A program made the position numbers and the translations under genes. From Pseudomonas khavaziana (GTDB lineage Bacteria > Pseudomonadota > Gammaproteobacteria > Pseudomonadales > Pseudomonadaceae), in contig NZ_JAHSTT010000003.1 in NCBI RefSeq assembly GCF_019145205.1, forward strand, positions 372,001 to 436,000: a stretch of 64,000 nt of DNA, written 5' to 3'. Below the pieces are notes generated by a model. The model did not search any database. It was not told the DNA's origin and saw only the letters and a program-made list of their open reading frames with translations. Shown in pieces: positions 46,805 to 55,466 of this stretch (position 1 is its first letter; each line of letters begins with the position of its first letter).

Positions 46805-47953
46805 ATGAAGCCGCGTTTCAAGGTTTTGCAGTTACAGCCGGACTACAACGTCAAGACCAATGATTTCGCCGACCTGGGTGAGCAAATCGTCAAGTCCTTG
46901 CCGCCTGAGCGTTTCGAGGTGACATCCGGATTTCTCAGCGGCCGCCCGCTGCCCGGCCAGCCCCTGAGCGTGGCTGAACACTCTCATTATTTCGAGCTGC
47001 CGGAGAAGTCCCTCAAGGGCATTCGCTTCGGTGCCATGTGGCAGATCTACAAGTATTGCCGCGAGCAGAAATTCGATGTGGTCATCTGTAACCGCTTCAA
47101 GTCGGTGAACATGATGCTCTCGCTCAATCGCTGGCTGAAAATTCCGCTGTGTATCGGCATCTCCCACGGTTTTGGCGAGTATGCCCGTGGTTACCGTCGA
47201 CGTCAGACCCAGCGCTGGGTCAGTCCGGCATGGCGGTTTGTCGGGGTGTCGGAGGCGGTGAAGGACTATCTGGTGGATCTCAATTGCGGCTTTACCCGCG
47301 ACAACACCACCTATGTCACCAACGCTATCGACATTCCCCAGGCCGAAGCCCTGCAGTTGACCCGTGAGGACGCCCGCAAGGCCCTGGGTCTGCCAATGGA
47401 CGCACGAATGATCGGCGCCCTGGGCCGCCTGGTACCGATCAAGGGCCACACCCATCTGTTGCAAGCTTTCGCGACCCTCAAGGACAAATACCCCGAGGCC
47501 CAGGTGGGCATCATCGGTTCCGGTCGCGCCGAAGCCGATCTGCGTGCGGATATCGAGCGTCTGGGCCTGACTGGTCGCGCACACTTACTGGGCTTTCGCG
47601 AAGACGGCATGAAGTACGTGCGCGGCTTCGATATCTGGACCATGCCGTCGCTGTTCGAAGGCCTGGGCCTGGCCCTGCTGGAAGGCATGAGCGGCCACTT
47701 GCCGGTGATCGCTTCCAATGGCCCGGCGATGCTGCCGCTGGTGCAGGGCGCGGGCGGCCTGTCCCATGACCCGGGTAATGTCGAGCAACTGGCCGCGGCC
47801 CTGGATACCTATCTGGCGCTGAGCGATGAACAATTACGCGCCAAGGGTGAAGAGGTGTTCCGCTACCTGCAGGCCAATCACACTCTTGAAGAGTTCAAGC
47901 ACAAGTACCTGACCCTGATTGAAACCGGTTTGCGTGAAGTAGGTAGAGCATGA
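46805..47953 (+). CDS. ssg: LPS core glycosyltransferase, GT4 family (Ssg-like)
   Basis: A 382-residue GT-B glycosyltransferase. The N-terminal block MKPRFKVLQLQPDYNVKTND is typical of the Pseudomonas core enzyme I know as Ssg; the donor half has MIGALGRLVPIKGHTHLLQAF and the EX7E region SLFEGLGLALLEGMSG. The sugar transferred is not certain; ssg mutants of pseudomonads have altered LPS, motility and phage adsorption (memory). Start 46805 has GGAG close upstream. The symbol rests on gene order after dnpA. It overlaps the next gene by ATGA. Confidence 0.75.
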   Translation: MKPRFKVLQLQPDYNVKTNDFADLGEQIVKSLPPERFEVTSGFLSGRPLPGQPLSVAEHSHYFELPEKSLKGIRFGAMWQIYKYCREQKFDVVICNRFKSVNMMLSLNRWLKIPLCIGISHGFGEYARGYRRRQTQRWVSPAWRFVGVSEAVKDYLVDLNCGFTRDNTTYVTNAIDIPQAEALQLTREDARKALGLPMDARMIGALGRLVPIKGHTHLLQAFATLKDKYPEAQVGIIGSGRAEADLRADIERLGLTGRAHLLGFREDGMKYVRGFDIWTMPSLFEGLGLALLEGMSGHLPVIASNGPAMLPLVQGAGGLSHDPGNVEQLAAALDTYLALSDEQLRAKGEEVFRYLQANHTLEEFKHKYLTLIETGLREVGRA

Positions 47954-48831
47954 ATCAGCCACAACCCCTGGTCTCGGTGATTATCGCTTCCTATAACCAC
48001 GGCCAGTACATCGAACAGAGCATCCTCAGCGTGTTGGGGCAGACCTACCCCAATATCGAATTGCTGGTGGTGGATGACGGCTCCAAGGATGATAGCGTCG
48101 AACGTATCCTGCGCTTGCAGGCCGAGCACGGCTTTGACTTCCAGGTCCAGCAGAACCAAGGCCTCAGCGCCACCCTCAACGGTGCGATCGCGCGCGCCAA
48201 GGGCAGCCTGATCGCACCGTTCGGCTCGGACGACATCATGCTGCCGGACCGTATTGCCACCCAGGTCGCGTATATGGACGGTAAGCCTAAGGTGGGCATG
48301 TGTGCCGGCAACATCGAGCTGATCGATGCTGACGGCAACCTGCATCCGGAGAAAAAACAACGCCGCGACGTGCCGTTTCGCAGCCTCGACTTCGATGATA
48401 TTTTCATGGACCGCAAGCCGTTCCCACCGGCCCCGACCATGCTGATTCGTCGGGAAGTGCTGGAGCAAGTCGGTGGCTTCGACCCGCAGATTCCCCTGGA
48501 GGACCTGCTGATCCAGTTGAAGATCACGGCGGCGGGCTACACGATCGACGCCCTTGGCGTGGTGATGGCCAAGTATCGCCAGCACGCGAGCAACACGTAC
48601 AAGAACCACCGCTACATGATCCAGAACATTCTCAAGACTTATGCCAAGTTCAGCGATCACCCGGCTTATGACGCGGTGCGCTACAACTTCCTGAACTCGA
48701 TGTTCCTCAAGACCGCCGACCGCGATCGCCCACTGGCGCGGGAGATTCTCAAGCAGATCCCGTTGAAGTTCTGGGGGCGCAAGACGTTGCGCGGTTTGGT
48801 GCGCTTGTATCTGGCGCCGCTCAAAAACTGA
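47950..48831 (+). CDS. wapR: LPS core glycosyltransferase, GT2 family (WapR-like)
   Basis: A 293-residue GT-A enzyme. The nucleotide-sugar site begins PLVSVIIASYNHGQYIEQSI and VVDDGSKDDS, the metal DxD region is APFGSDDIM, and the acceptor part has FDPQIPLEDLLIQLKI. PAO1 has at this position WapR, the rhamnosyltransferase that makes the core able to accept O-antigen. It is the last gene of the run; a family B REPIN separates it from the convergent ligase gene. Confidence 0.78.
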   Translation: MNQPQPLVSVIIASYNHGQYIEQSILSVLGQTYPNIELLVVDDGSKDDSVERILRLQAEHGFDFQVQQNQGLSATLNGAIARAKGSLIAPFGSDDIMLPDRIATQVAYMDGKPKVGMCAGNIELIDADGNLHPEKKQRRDVPFRSLDFDDIFMDRKPFPPAPTMLIRREVLEQVGGFDPQIPLEDLLIQLKITAAGYTIDALGVVMAKYRQHASNTYKNHRYMIQNILKTYAKFSDHPAYDAVRYNFLNSMFLKTADRDRPLAREILKQIPLKFWGRKTLRGLVRLYLAPLKN

Positions 48832-48845
48832 AACTGCGCCTCACC

Positions 48846-48947
48846 CTGTAGGAGCGAGCTTGCTCGCGAAAAAACGGAGAACACCGCGGGCAACTTGAAT
48901 GCCCGCGTCATCGTTCACGATTTTCGCGAGCAAGCTCGCTCCTGCAT
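48846..48947. repeat. REPIN, family B
   Basis: CTGTAGGAGCGAGCTTGCTC and its complement (ending GCTCGCTCCTGCA) enclose a middle that itself has a GCGGGCA/TGCCCGC stem. It lies between convergent gene ends and probably serves as their common terminator. Confidence 0.9.
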
Positions 48948-48949
48948 GT

Positions 48950-50791
48950 TTAAAGGCTCTGTACTTGCTCGCGGATTTTCGCGGTAGCCGCTGGGCTTGC
49001 CACCGATGCGTAGCCTTTGACCAGTTGCTCGAAGTGCGTTTCGAACAGCCAGTTGCGATCCTGTGGATAGCGCTGCATGTGGCGCAGGTTACGCTGGCGC
49101 AGCGCGTAGCGCAGTGAGGACGGGTAGATGCGCAGGTCGGCCACATCGATCAGGCCGAACTCACCGTCGTCCATCAACAGCACGTTACCCAGGTGAAGCG
49201 AGCGGAAGTAAACACCGCGCTCGTGCAACTGCGCCATGAACCGGCCAAAACGCTCCACCAGCGATTCGCGCAAGCTGCTGTCCAGGCTTTGCAGCGCTTG
49301 GCGCAAGGTCAGGCCGGGCAGTGGTGTGTAGGCCACGGCGCTGCTGGCGTCACTCAGGCGATAGAGCCCGAGGATGTCCGGGGCGGGAATGCCAAGGGTG
49401 CGCAATTGCTCGCTGTTGCTGGCAAAACGCTCCGAATACGGGTTGAAGCTGCCGGAGGTGTACCAGCGGCGTGGGCGGAATAGCTTGAGGAAGCTGCCGT
49501 CTTCCAGGCGTAGGACTTTAGGTCCGAGGCCATCGGCTTCAATGACGTGGGCGTTGTTGCACATCTGCTCGAAGGCGGCGGTCTTCAGGTTTTGCACCGG
49601 CATACGCAACAGGCTGCGATGGCGCTGGGCGATGCTCAGGCCGGTGATAATCGCCAGGGGAATCCACAGCAGGAACCAGTGTTCCTTGGGGCGCGACAGA
49701 ATGCCGCCGCCCTCGGTCAGGCCTGCGCCGATGCCGTAGGCCAGCAGCGAGGATGCCAGGATGAACAGCGGCTGTGCGCGTTGCTGCAGGCCTTTATACA
49801 GGCCCCAGCCGAGCATAAAGGCCCAGGGGATAAAACCAATGATGCCGACGTAATAGAGCACGCCGAGGGCAAAGCTGTGGGGTTCGCGCAGTTGGTATCC
49901 ATCGGACACCGTTAGGTAAAGCTCGGAATCGTAGCTATGCCCGATCCAGGGATGCTCGGCGATAAGCTGCAGTGAAATACTCCACAGCTCGAGACGGAAC
50001 GAAGTGCCTCGCTCGGTGATTAACTCGGGGTAAAACAGGAGTAGTGCGACTGTGCCTAGGATCATTCCACTGATCAGCAATGCCGAGCGACGATTTCGGC
50101 TCACAAAGCTCATCCACAGGATAGCCAGCCCCAGCGCCACCAGCGGCGTGCGTGAGCCGGTCGCCAGCACGGCCATGGTCATGATCGCCAGGGCCGGTAC
50201 GCTGAACCACAACACTTTCATGCGCTGGGTGGTCATGCAGACATACAGCCAGTACACGGTGAAAAACCCAAAAAGGTGCGAACTCAACAGTGGGTTATCA
50301 AGAGCACCAAGACCGCCGATCATGCGCAAACCGGGCGAATAGCCCTTGGCGAACGCCACCAGGTTACCCAGGCTCACCACCAGTGCAATCACCGCCGCGC
50401 TGAAGAAGATCGGTTTGAACAATTCATTGCGGTAATGCAGCAACAGCCCGCACCCGCCAAAAAGCATGAAGGTGTTCAGCGGTCGCTTGAACAGGTCGGT
50501 GTCGGTGCTGTGTTCGGGGCTCCACAGCAGGCTGGTCAACGCCCAGGCGGAGAAAGCCAGGAACGCGATTGCCAGCGGCTCGCGCAACAGATCCTTGAAT
50601 TCCCTGGGGCGCATGCACAACAGAAACAAAGTCGGTACGCTGAACAGGATGTAGAAAATCCGGTGCAGTACATTACGATTGCCGACGAAGAACAGTGCAC
50701 TCAGGAGCAGCAATAAGCCAACAGGCAAAATCCATAGGACCAGGAAGTCGAAAACGCGATTTGAGCCATAGTTAAGGCGCTTGGAGTGCAT
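48950..50791 (-). CDS. waaL: O-antigen ligase (WaaL-type) fused to a kinase-like domain
   Basis: A 613-residue protein. Residues about 1-395 have some ten to twelve membrane helices and the Wzy_C/O-antigen ligase signature: TGSRTPLVALGLAI, AEHPWIGHSYDSE and REPHSFALG with the conserved His305. Such proteins join O-antigen to lipid A-core on the periplasmic side. Residues about 405-613 form a lipopolysaccharide-kinase-like domain (SFLKLFRP, then YFRSLHLGNVLLMDDG and LIDVADLR), which should face the cytoplasm. The loop has Ser531 where the catalytic Asp belongs. PAO1 has two separate genes here, PA4999 and PA4998 (memory). The start is uncertain: ATG 50791 or 50827, neither with a good ribosome-binding site. 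Confidence 0.82.
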   Translation of the reverse strand: MHSKRLNYGSNRVFDFLVLWILPVGLLLLLSALFFVGNRNVLHRIFYILFSVPTLFLLCMRPREFKDLLREPLAIAFLAFSAWALTSLLWSPEHSTDTDLFKRPLNTFMLFGGCGLLLHYRNELFKPIFFSAAVIALVVSLGNLVAFAKGYSPGLRMIGGLGALDNPLLSSHLFGFFTVYWLYVCMTTQRMKVLWFSVPALAIMTMAVLATGSRTPLVALGLAILWMSFVSRNRRSALLISGMILGTVALLLFYPELITERGTSFRLELWSISLQLIAEHPWIGHSYDSELYLTVSDGYQLREPHSFALGVLYYVGIIGFIPWAFMLGWGLYKGLQQRAQPLFILASSLLAYGIGAGLTEGGGILSRPKEHWFLLWIPLAIITGLSIAQRHRSLLRMPVQNLKTAAFEQMCNNAHVIEADGLGPKVLRLEDGSFLKLFRPRRWYTSGSFNPYSERFASNSEQLRTLGIPAPDILGLYRLSDASSAVAYTPLPGLTLRQALQSLDSSLRESLVERFGRFMAQLHERGVYFRSLHLGNVLLMDDGEFGLIDVADLRIYPSSLRYALRQRNLRHMQRYPQDRNWLFETHFEQLVKGYASVASPAATAKIREQVQSL

Positions 50792-50914
50792 ACAGTAGAG
50801 CCATTCCAGAAAGAGAAAGCCAACCATCTTAAGCTAGTGGCCATGTAATGTCGCCGGTCGGATCCAACCGGGCCGCGGGTTACACCGGGTGCAAGTACAA
50901 CAGAGAAGCTGTGC

Positions 50915-50920
50915 TAAAGT
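50915..50920 (+). promoter_or_regulatory. msbA promoter, extended -10
   Basis: CTGTGCTAAAGT carries an extended TG and a -10-like TAAAGT, about 30 bp before the msbA start. The same CTGTGCTAA stretch precedes hldE (52961), so the two genes may share a promoter type. Confidence 0.4.
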
Positions 50921-50949
50921 CAGCCTCCTTTTTCAAAACGCCGCGTGAT

Positions 50950-52755
50950 ATGACCGACTCCAGTCCGAGCGCAAGCCCTTCGAGCTTGAAAATATACTTC
51001 CGTCTGCTCAGTTACGTTAAGCCTTATATGGGCTTGTTCGCATTGAGTATCCTCGGATTTCTGATTTTCGCGTCGACCCAGCCGATGCTGGGTTACATCC
51101 TCAAGTATTTTGTCGACGGCCTCTCCAACCCGGAAGCCGTGCTGTTCCCGACGGTACCATTCCTGCGCGACCTGCAACTGCTGCAGGCCGTGCCGCTGCT
51201 GATCATCCTGATCGCGGCCTGGCAGGGCTTGGGTTCGTTCCTGGGCAACTACCTGCTGGCCAAGGTTTCCCTGGGCCTGGTCCACGACCTGCGGGTGCAG
51301 TTGTTCAACAACTTGCTGACGCTGCCCAACCGTTATTTCGATAACCACAACTCCGGCCACCTGATTTCCCGCATCACCTTCAACGTGACCATGGTCACGG
51401 GGGCGGCGACCGACGCCATCAAGGTGGTCATCCGCGAAGGCATGACGGTGATCTTCCTGTTCGCCTCCCTGCTGTACATGAACTGGCGCCTGACGCTGGT
51501 CATGATCGCGATCCTGCCGCTGATTGCCGTGATGGTCAGCACCGCCAGCAAGAAATTCCGCAAGCAGAGCAAAAAGATCCAGGTGGCCATGGGCGACGTC
51601 ACCCACGTGGCCTCGGAGACCATCCAGGGCTACCGCGTGGTGCGCAGCTTCGGTGGTGAAGTCTACGAAGAGAAGCGCTTTCTCAAGGCCAGCCAGAGCA
51701 ACACCAACAAGCAACTGCGCATGACCCGTACCGGGGCAATCTACACGCCAGCATTGCAGTTGGTGATCTACTCCGCCATGGCTGTGCTGATGTTCCTGGT
51801 CCTGTACCTGCGTGGCGATGCCTCTGCCGGTGACATGGTGGCCTACATCACCCTGGCCGGTTTGTTGCCCAAGCCGATCCGCCAACTGTCGGAGGTCAGC
51901 TCCACCATCCAGAAAGGTGTGGCGGGCGCCGAAAGCATTTTCGAACAACTGGACGAAGACGTTGAGGTCGACCACGGCACCATCGAGCGCGACCAGGTCA
52001 GCGGTCGCCTGGAAGTGCGCAATCTGAACTTCACCTACCCTGGCACCGAACGCCATGTGCTCAAGGACATCAGCTTCACTGCCGAGCCTGGGCAGATGAT
52101 CGCCCTGGTGGGCCGTTCGGGCAGCGGCAAGTCAACCCTGGCCAGCCTGATCCCGCGCTTCTACCACCATGAAAGCGGCGAGATCCTGCTCGACGGCGTA
52201 GAGATCGAAGACTACAAGCTGCTCAACCTGCGCAAGCACATTGCCCAGGTCACCCAGCACGTCACCCTGTTCAGCGACACCGTGACCAATAACATCGCCT
52301 ACGGCGACCTGGCCGGTGCGCCTCGCGCCGACGTTGAAGCGGCCGCCGCCGATGCCAACGCCAAGGACTTCATCGACCAGTTGCCCAAGGGCTTCGATAC
52401 CCAGGTCGGCGAGAACGGCGTGTTGTTGTCCGGCGGCCAACGCCAGCGCCTGGCCATTGCCCGGGCATTGCTCAAGAATGCGCCGTTGTTGATTCTCGAC
52501 GAGGCCACCTCGGCCCTCGACACCGAGTCCGAGCGGCATATCCAGGCGGCACTGGACAAGGTCATGCAAGGCCGTACGACCCTGGTGATCGCGCACCGAT
52601 TGTCGACTATCGAGAAAGCCGACCTGATTCTGGTGATGGATGACGGGCGGATTGTCGAGCGCGGCACCCACGGCGAGTTGCTTGCGCAGAACGGTTATTA
52701 CGCCCGCCTGCATGCCATGGGCCTGGATGCGCCGGTAGCGGCTGACATCACCTGA
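50950..52755 (+). CDS. msbA: Lipid A export ATP-binding/permease protein MsbA
   Basis: A 601-residue ABC half-transporter that works as a dimer to flip core-lipid A across the inner membrane. Six membrane helices fill about 20-320. The nucleotide-binding domain has Walker A GRSGSGKS (388-395), signature LSGGQRQR (493-500) and Walker B with D-loop LILDEATSALD (to 524), then the switch His in IAHRLST. Start 50950 gives the expected N-terminus MTDSSPSASPSSLKIY; an in-frame ATG at 50848 adds 34 unrelated residues. Confidence 0.95.
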   Translation: MTDSSPSASPSSLKIYFRLLSYVKPYMGLFALSILGFLIFASTQPMLGYILKYFVDGLSNPEAVLFPTVPFLRDLQLLQAVPLLIILIAAWQGLGSFLGNYLLAKVSLGLVHDLRVQLFNNLLTLPNRYFDNHNSGHLISRITFNVTMVTGAATDAIKVVIREGMTVIFLFASLLYMNWRLTLVMIAILPLIAVMVSTASKKFRKQSKKIQVAMGDVTHVASETIQGYRVVRSFGGEVYEEKRFLKASQSNTNKQLRMTRTGAIYTPALQLVIYSAMAVLMFLVLYLRGDASAGDMVAYITLAGLLPKPIRQLSEVSSTIQKGVAGAESIFEQLDEDVEVDHGTIERDQVSGRLEVRNLNFTYPGTERHVLKDISFTAEPGQMIALVGRSGSGKSTLASLIPRFYHHESGEILLDGVEIEDYKLLNLRKHIAQVTQHVTLFSDTVTNNIAYGDLAGAPRADVEAAAADANAKDFIDQLPKGFDTQVGENGVLLSGGQRQRLAIARALLKNAPLLILDEATSALDTESERHIQAALDKVMQGRTTLVIAHRLSTIEKADLILVMDDGRIVERGTHGELLAQNGYYARLHAMGLDAPVAADIT

Positions 52756-52775
52756 TCAACAGACGTCACGGCTCG

Positions 52776-52929
52776 AATGTGGGAGGGGCTTGTCCGAAGG
52801 TTTTTTTGTAGGAGCGAGCTTGCTCGCGAAAAACGTCAACGATTACGCGTGCTTCCTGAATAAACGCGGCGCCTGTGAGTTTTTCGCGAGCAAGCTCGCT
52901 CCTACAGAGGGTAGCCCCCTCCCACATTT
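52776..52929. repeat. REPIN, family A, interrupted by a family B REPIN
   Basis: The outer arms AATGTGGGAGGGGCTTGTCC (52776-52795) and GCCCCCTCCCACATTT (52914-52929) belong to family A. The space between, where a short variable middle is usual, is taken by a complete family B unit (52807-52907). This looks like one element landing in another. Confidence 0.8.
52807..52907. repeat. REPIN, family B, nested in family A unit
   Basis: TGTAGGAGCGAGCTTGCTCG and the complement ending GCTCGCTCCTACAG, both intact, in inverted order. It lies inside the family A element between msbA and hldE. Confidence 0.88.
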
Positions 52930-52966
52930 GGCCAGCAGTGCGCGTAAGCGACCGCAAACCCTGTGC

Positions 52967-52972
52967 TAATAT
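52967..52972 (+). promoter_or_regulatory. hldE promoter, extended -10
   Basis: CTGTGCTAATAT gives TAATAT with an extended TGTGC just upstream, 35 bp before the hldE start. Confidence 0.45.
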
Positions 52973-53006
52973 CGCGCCCCTGTTCATTTTGTATGTGGGT
53001 TGCTCC

Positions 53007-54431
53007 ATGAAGTTGTCCATGCCGCGATTCAATCAAGCCGCTGTCTTGGTGGTCGGCGATGTCATGCTCGACCGTTACTGGCATGGCGGTACCTCACGGA
53101 TTTCCCCTGAGGCGCCGGTGCCGGTAGTCAAGGTCGAGCAAATCGAAGACCGCCCAGGCGGCGCTGCTAACGTCGCCCTCAATATTGCCGCTCTCGGCGC
53201 CCCAGCCTCCCTGGTAGGGGTGACTGGCGACGACGAAGCTGCCGACAGCCTGGCCAACAGCTTGCAGGGTGCCGGTGTGCGTGCGCTGTTCCAGCGCATC
53301 GCCCATCAGCCGACGATCGTCAAGCTGCGGGTCATGAGTCGTCACCAGCAATTGCTGCGTATCGATTTCGAAGAGCCCTTCGCAACCGATGCCCTGGCCC
53401 TCAGCGACCAGGTCGATGCTTTGTTCGAAGGTATCAAGGTGCTGGTGTTGTCCGACTACGGCAAAGGCGCCTTGCAGAACCACCAGGTATTGATCCAGGC
53501 CGCCAAGGCCCGCAATATTCCGGTGCTGGCCGATCCCAAGGGCAAGGACTTCTCGATTTATCGGGGCGCCAGCCTGCTGACGCCAAACCTCAGCGAGTTC
53601 GAAACTATCGTCGGCGGTTGCGTCGATGAGCACGATCTGGTGAGCAAGGGCGCCACACTGATGACCGAGCTCGACCTGGGCGCCTTGCTGGTGACCCGTG
53701 GCGAGCACGGCATGACCCTGCTGCGGCCTGACCATCCGGCCATGCACCTGCCGGCACGTGCACGTGAAGTGTTTGACGTTACCGGTGCCGGTGACACCGT
53801 GATTTCCACCCTGGCGGCGTCCATCGCGGCCGGTGAAGAATTGCCCCACGCCGTGGCCTTGGCCAACCTGGCGGCGGGCATTGTGGTGGGCAAGCTGGGT
53901 ACCGCGGCCATCAGTGCGCCGGAATTGCGCCGTGCGATCCAGCGCTCCGAAGGCTCGGAACGCGGCGTGCTGGGCCTGGAGCAATTGCTGCTGGCGATTG
54001 ACGATGCCCGCGCCCACAACGAGAGCATAGTCTTCACCAACGGCTGCTTTGACATCCTGCACGCCGGTCATGTGACTTACCTGGAGCAGGCGAGTGCCCA
54101 GGGCGATCGCCTGATCGTCGCGGTCAACGACGATGCGTCGGTCAGCCGTTTGAAAGGCCCGGGCCGTCCGATCAACAGCGTTGACCGGCGCATGGCGGTG
54201 CTGGCAGGGCTGGGTGCGGTGGACTGGGTGATCAGCTTCTCCGAAGATACCCCGGAGAACCTGCTGGCCCAGGTCAAGCCTGACGTGCTGGTCAAGGGCG
54301 GGGACTATACCGTCGACAAGGTGGTCGGTGCGGATATCGTCAGTGCCTATGGCGGTACGGTCAAGGTGTTGGGGCTGGTTGAAAACAGCTCTACCACTGC
54401 TATCGTCGAAAAGATCCGCAACAACGAGTAA
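53007..54431 (+). CDS. hldE: Bifunctional heptose kinase/adenylyltransferase HldE (RfaE)
   Basis: A 474-residue cytoplasmic enzyme of ADP-heptose synthesis: it makes heptose-1,7-bisphosphate and later joins the 1-phosphate to AMP. The N-terminal ribokinase-type domain (about 1-320) has RPGGAANVALNIAALG and the anion-hole/base motif DVTGAGDTV. The C-terminal cytidylyltransferase-like domain (about 340-474) has FTNGCFDILHAGHVTYLEQA. It supplies donor sugar for waaC and waaF in this window. Start 53007 gives the standard N-terminus MKLSMPRFNQAAVLVVGDVM; an open frame upstream runs through REPIN DNA. Confidence 0.97.
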   Translation: MKLSMPRFNQAAVLVVGDVMLDRYWHGGTSRISPEAPVPVVKVEQIEDRPGGAANVALNIAALGAPASLVGVTGDDEAADSLANSLQGAGVRALFQRIAHQPTIVKLRVMSRHQQLLRIDFEEPFATDALALSDQVDALFEGIKVLVLSDYGKGALQNHQVLIQAAKARNIPVLADPKGKDFSIYRGASLLTPNLSEFETIVGGCVDEHDLVSKGATLMTELDLGALLVTRGEHGMTLLRPDHPAMHLPARAREVFDVTGAGDTVISTLAASIAAGEELPHAVALANLAAGIVVGKLGTAAISAPELRRAIQRSEGSERGVLGLEQLLLAIDDARAHNESIVFTNGCFDILHAGHVTYLEQASAQGDRLIVAVNDDASVSRLKGPGRPINSVDRRMAVLAGLGAVDWVISFSEDTPENLLAQVKPDVLVKGGDYTVDKVVGADIVSAYGGTVKVLGLVENSSTTAIVEKIRNNE

Positions 54432-54446
54432 CACCCCGTGACGCCC

Positions 54447-54466
54447 GGGGCGAGCCTGCTCGCCCC
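54447..54466. terminator. Hairpin between convergent hldE and the next gene
   Basis: GGGGCGAG (54447-54454), loop CCTG, CTCGCCCC (54459-54466). A perfect 8-bp GC stem without a T-run, touching the stop of the minus-strand gene. Confidence 0.55.
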
Positions 54467-55425
54467 TAGCTCTTCTTCGGTACGATCTTGCGCAACATCT
54501 GCCGCGCCTTGCCGGTCAGGCGCTTGAGCTTGGAGTCCTTTTCCGGCTCTGCCAAACCCTGCTGCCTTAGCCAATCCTTCCAGCGAATCCGCTCATCGCG
54601 CACCAGCCAGCCTTCCTGCCGGGCGAAGCTTTCCGCCAGGTACAAGCCGCGTGTGCTGGCCGGGTACAGCTGGTCTTTCTTTACGGTGTACAGCTCAGCG
54701 AGCGGCTCGCCGTCTTTCAATGGCATCAGGTACAGGTCCGGGCGCTGGCGGTCCAGGCGCGCCACCAGTTGGTCGCCTTCGAGGCGCTCATCCACATGGA
54801 ACAAGCTGAGGGACTTGGCCTCCTTCGGCACTTCCAGGCGCAGGTCATAAATCAACTGCAGTGACGCCGTCGGCAGGTGCACGTAGGCTCGCGGGCGTTC
54901 GATCAGTTGGGTGGTGGCGCAGCGTACCGGGCGAGCGGCGCCGGACAAGGGGCTCAGGCGGAACGGCAGGGCTTCGCGGTAATGCAGGGCGGCGGAGTAG
55001 GGCGCCGGCAGCCAGGTGTCGTTGAAACGTCCGCCGAGCCAGCCTTCCGGAGTTTCGAGCAAGCATTCCTCGGCAATTTCCTGAATGGCGGTGTGCAGCG
55101 GCAGGTTCAGTTCATGGGCCGGGACGTAGCCGGAGATCAGCTTGAGCACCACATCGCCGCGGTCCTGGCGGCGTTGGCGCACCAGTACCCAGTAATCCTT
55201 GTTTTGCCAATGCAGGGTCAGGCGTACCGATACGCCCAGGTTCGCCAGTTCGAGGGCGAAGCGCTCGGCGTCCGGCACCTCTACCGGCTTGCGCCGTTGC
55301 AGGGTCTGGGCGAAGTTGAGCGGCATGCCTACACTCTGGTAGCTCAGGCCCTCGGGGGTAGCCTCTACGTGCAGCGGCAGTGTCTTGAAGTTGCTCGGGT
55401 TTTTTCGAATCAGCGTTCGCGGCAT
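54466..55425 (-). CDS. Conserved hypothetical protein with Nudix-like segment (PA4993-like)
   Basis: A 319-residue cytoplasmic protein. The segment HTAIQEIAEECLLETPEG (residues about 115-132) resembles a Nudix box, with Glu residues at the EIAEE positions, though the preceding Gly spacing is not standard. The C-terminal 40 residues are strongly basic (KLKRLTGKARQMLRKIVPKKS split here as KARQMLRKIV and PKKS). No known function. It is the last gene of a minus-strand group with the reductase and oxidoreductase genes upstream, which keeps the same order in PAO1 (memory). AAGGAG five bases before ATG 55425 sets the start. Confidence 0.75.
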   Translation of the reverse strand: MPRTLIRKNPSNFKTLPLHVEATPEGLSYQSVGMPLNFAQTLQRRKPVEVPDAERFALELANLGVSVRLTLHWQNKDYWVLVRQRRQDRGDVVLKLISGYVPAHELNLPLHTAIQEIAEECLLETPEGWLGGRFNDTWLPAPYSAALHYREALPFRLSPLSGAARPVRCATTQLIERPRAYVHLPTASLQLIYDLRLEVPKEAKSLSLFHVDERLEGDQLVARLDRQRPDLYLMPLKDGEPLAELYTVKKDQLYPASTRGLYLAESFARQEGWLVRDERIRWKDWLRQQGLAEPEKDSKLKRLTGKARQMLRKIVPKKS

Positions 55426-55466
55426 GTCGGCTCCTTCTTGCGACGGGGTCGGCCGCATCGGCGGCA

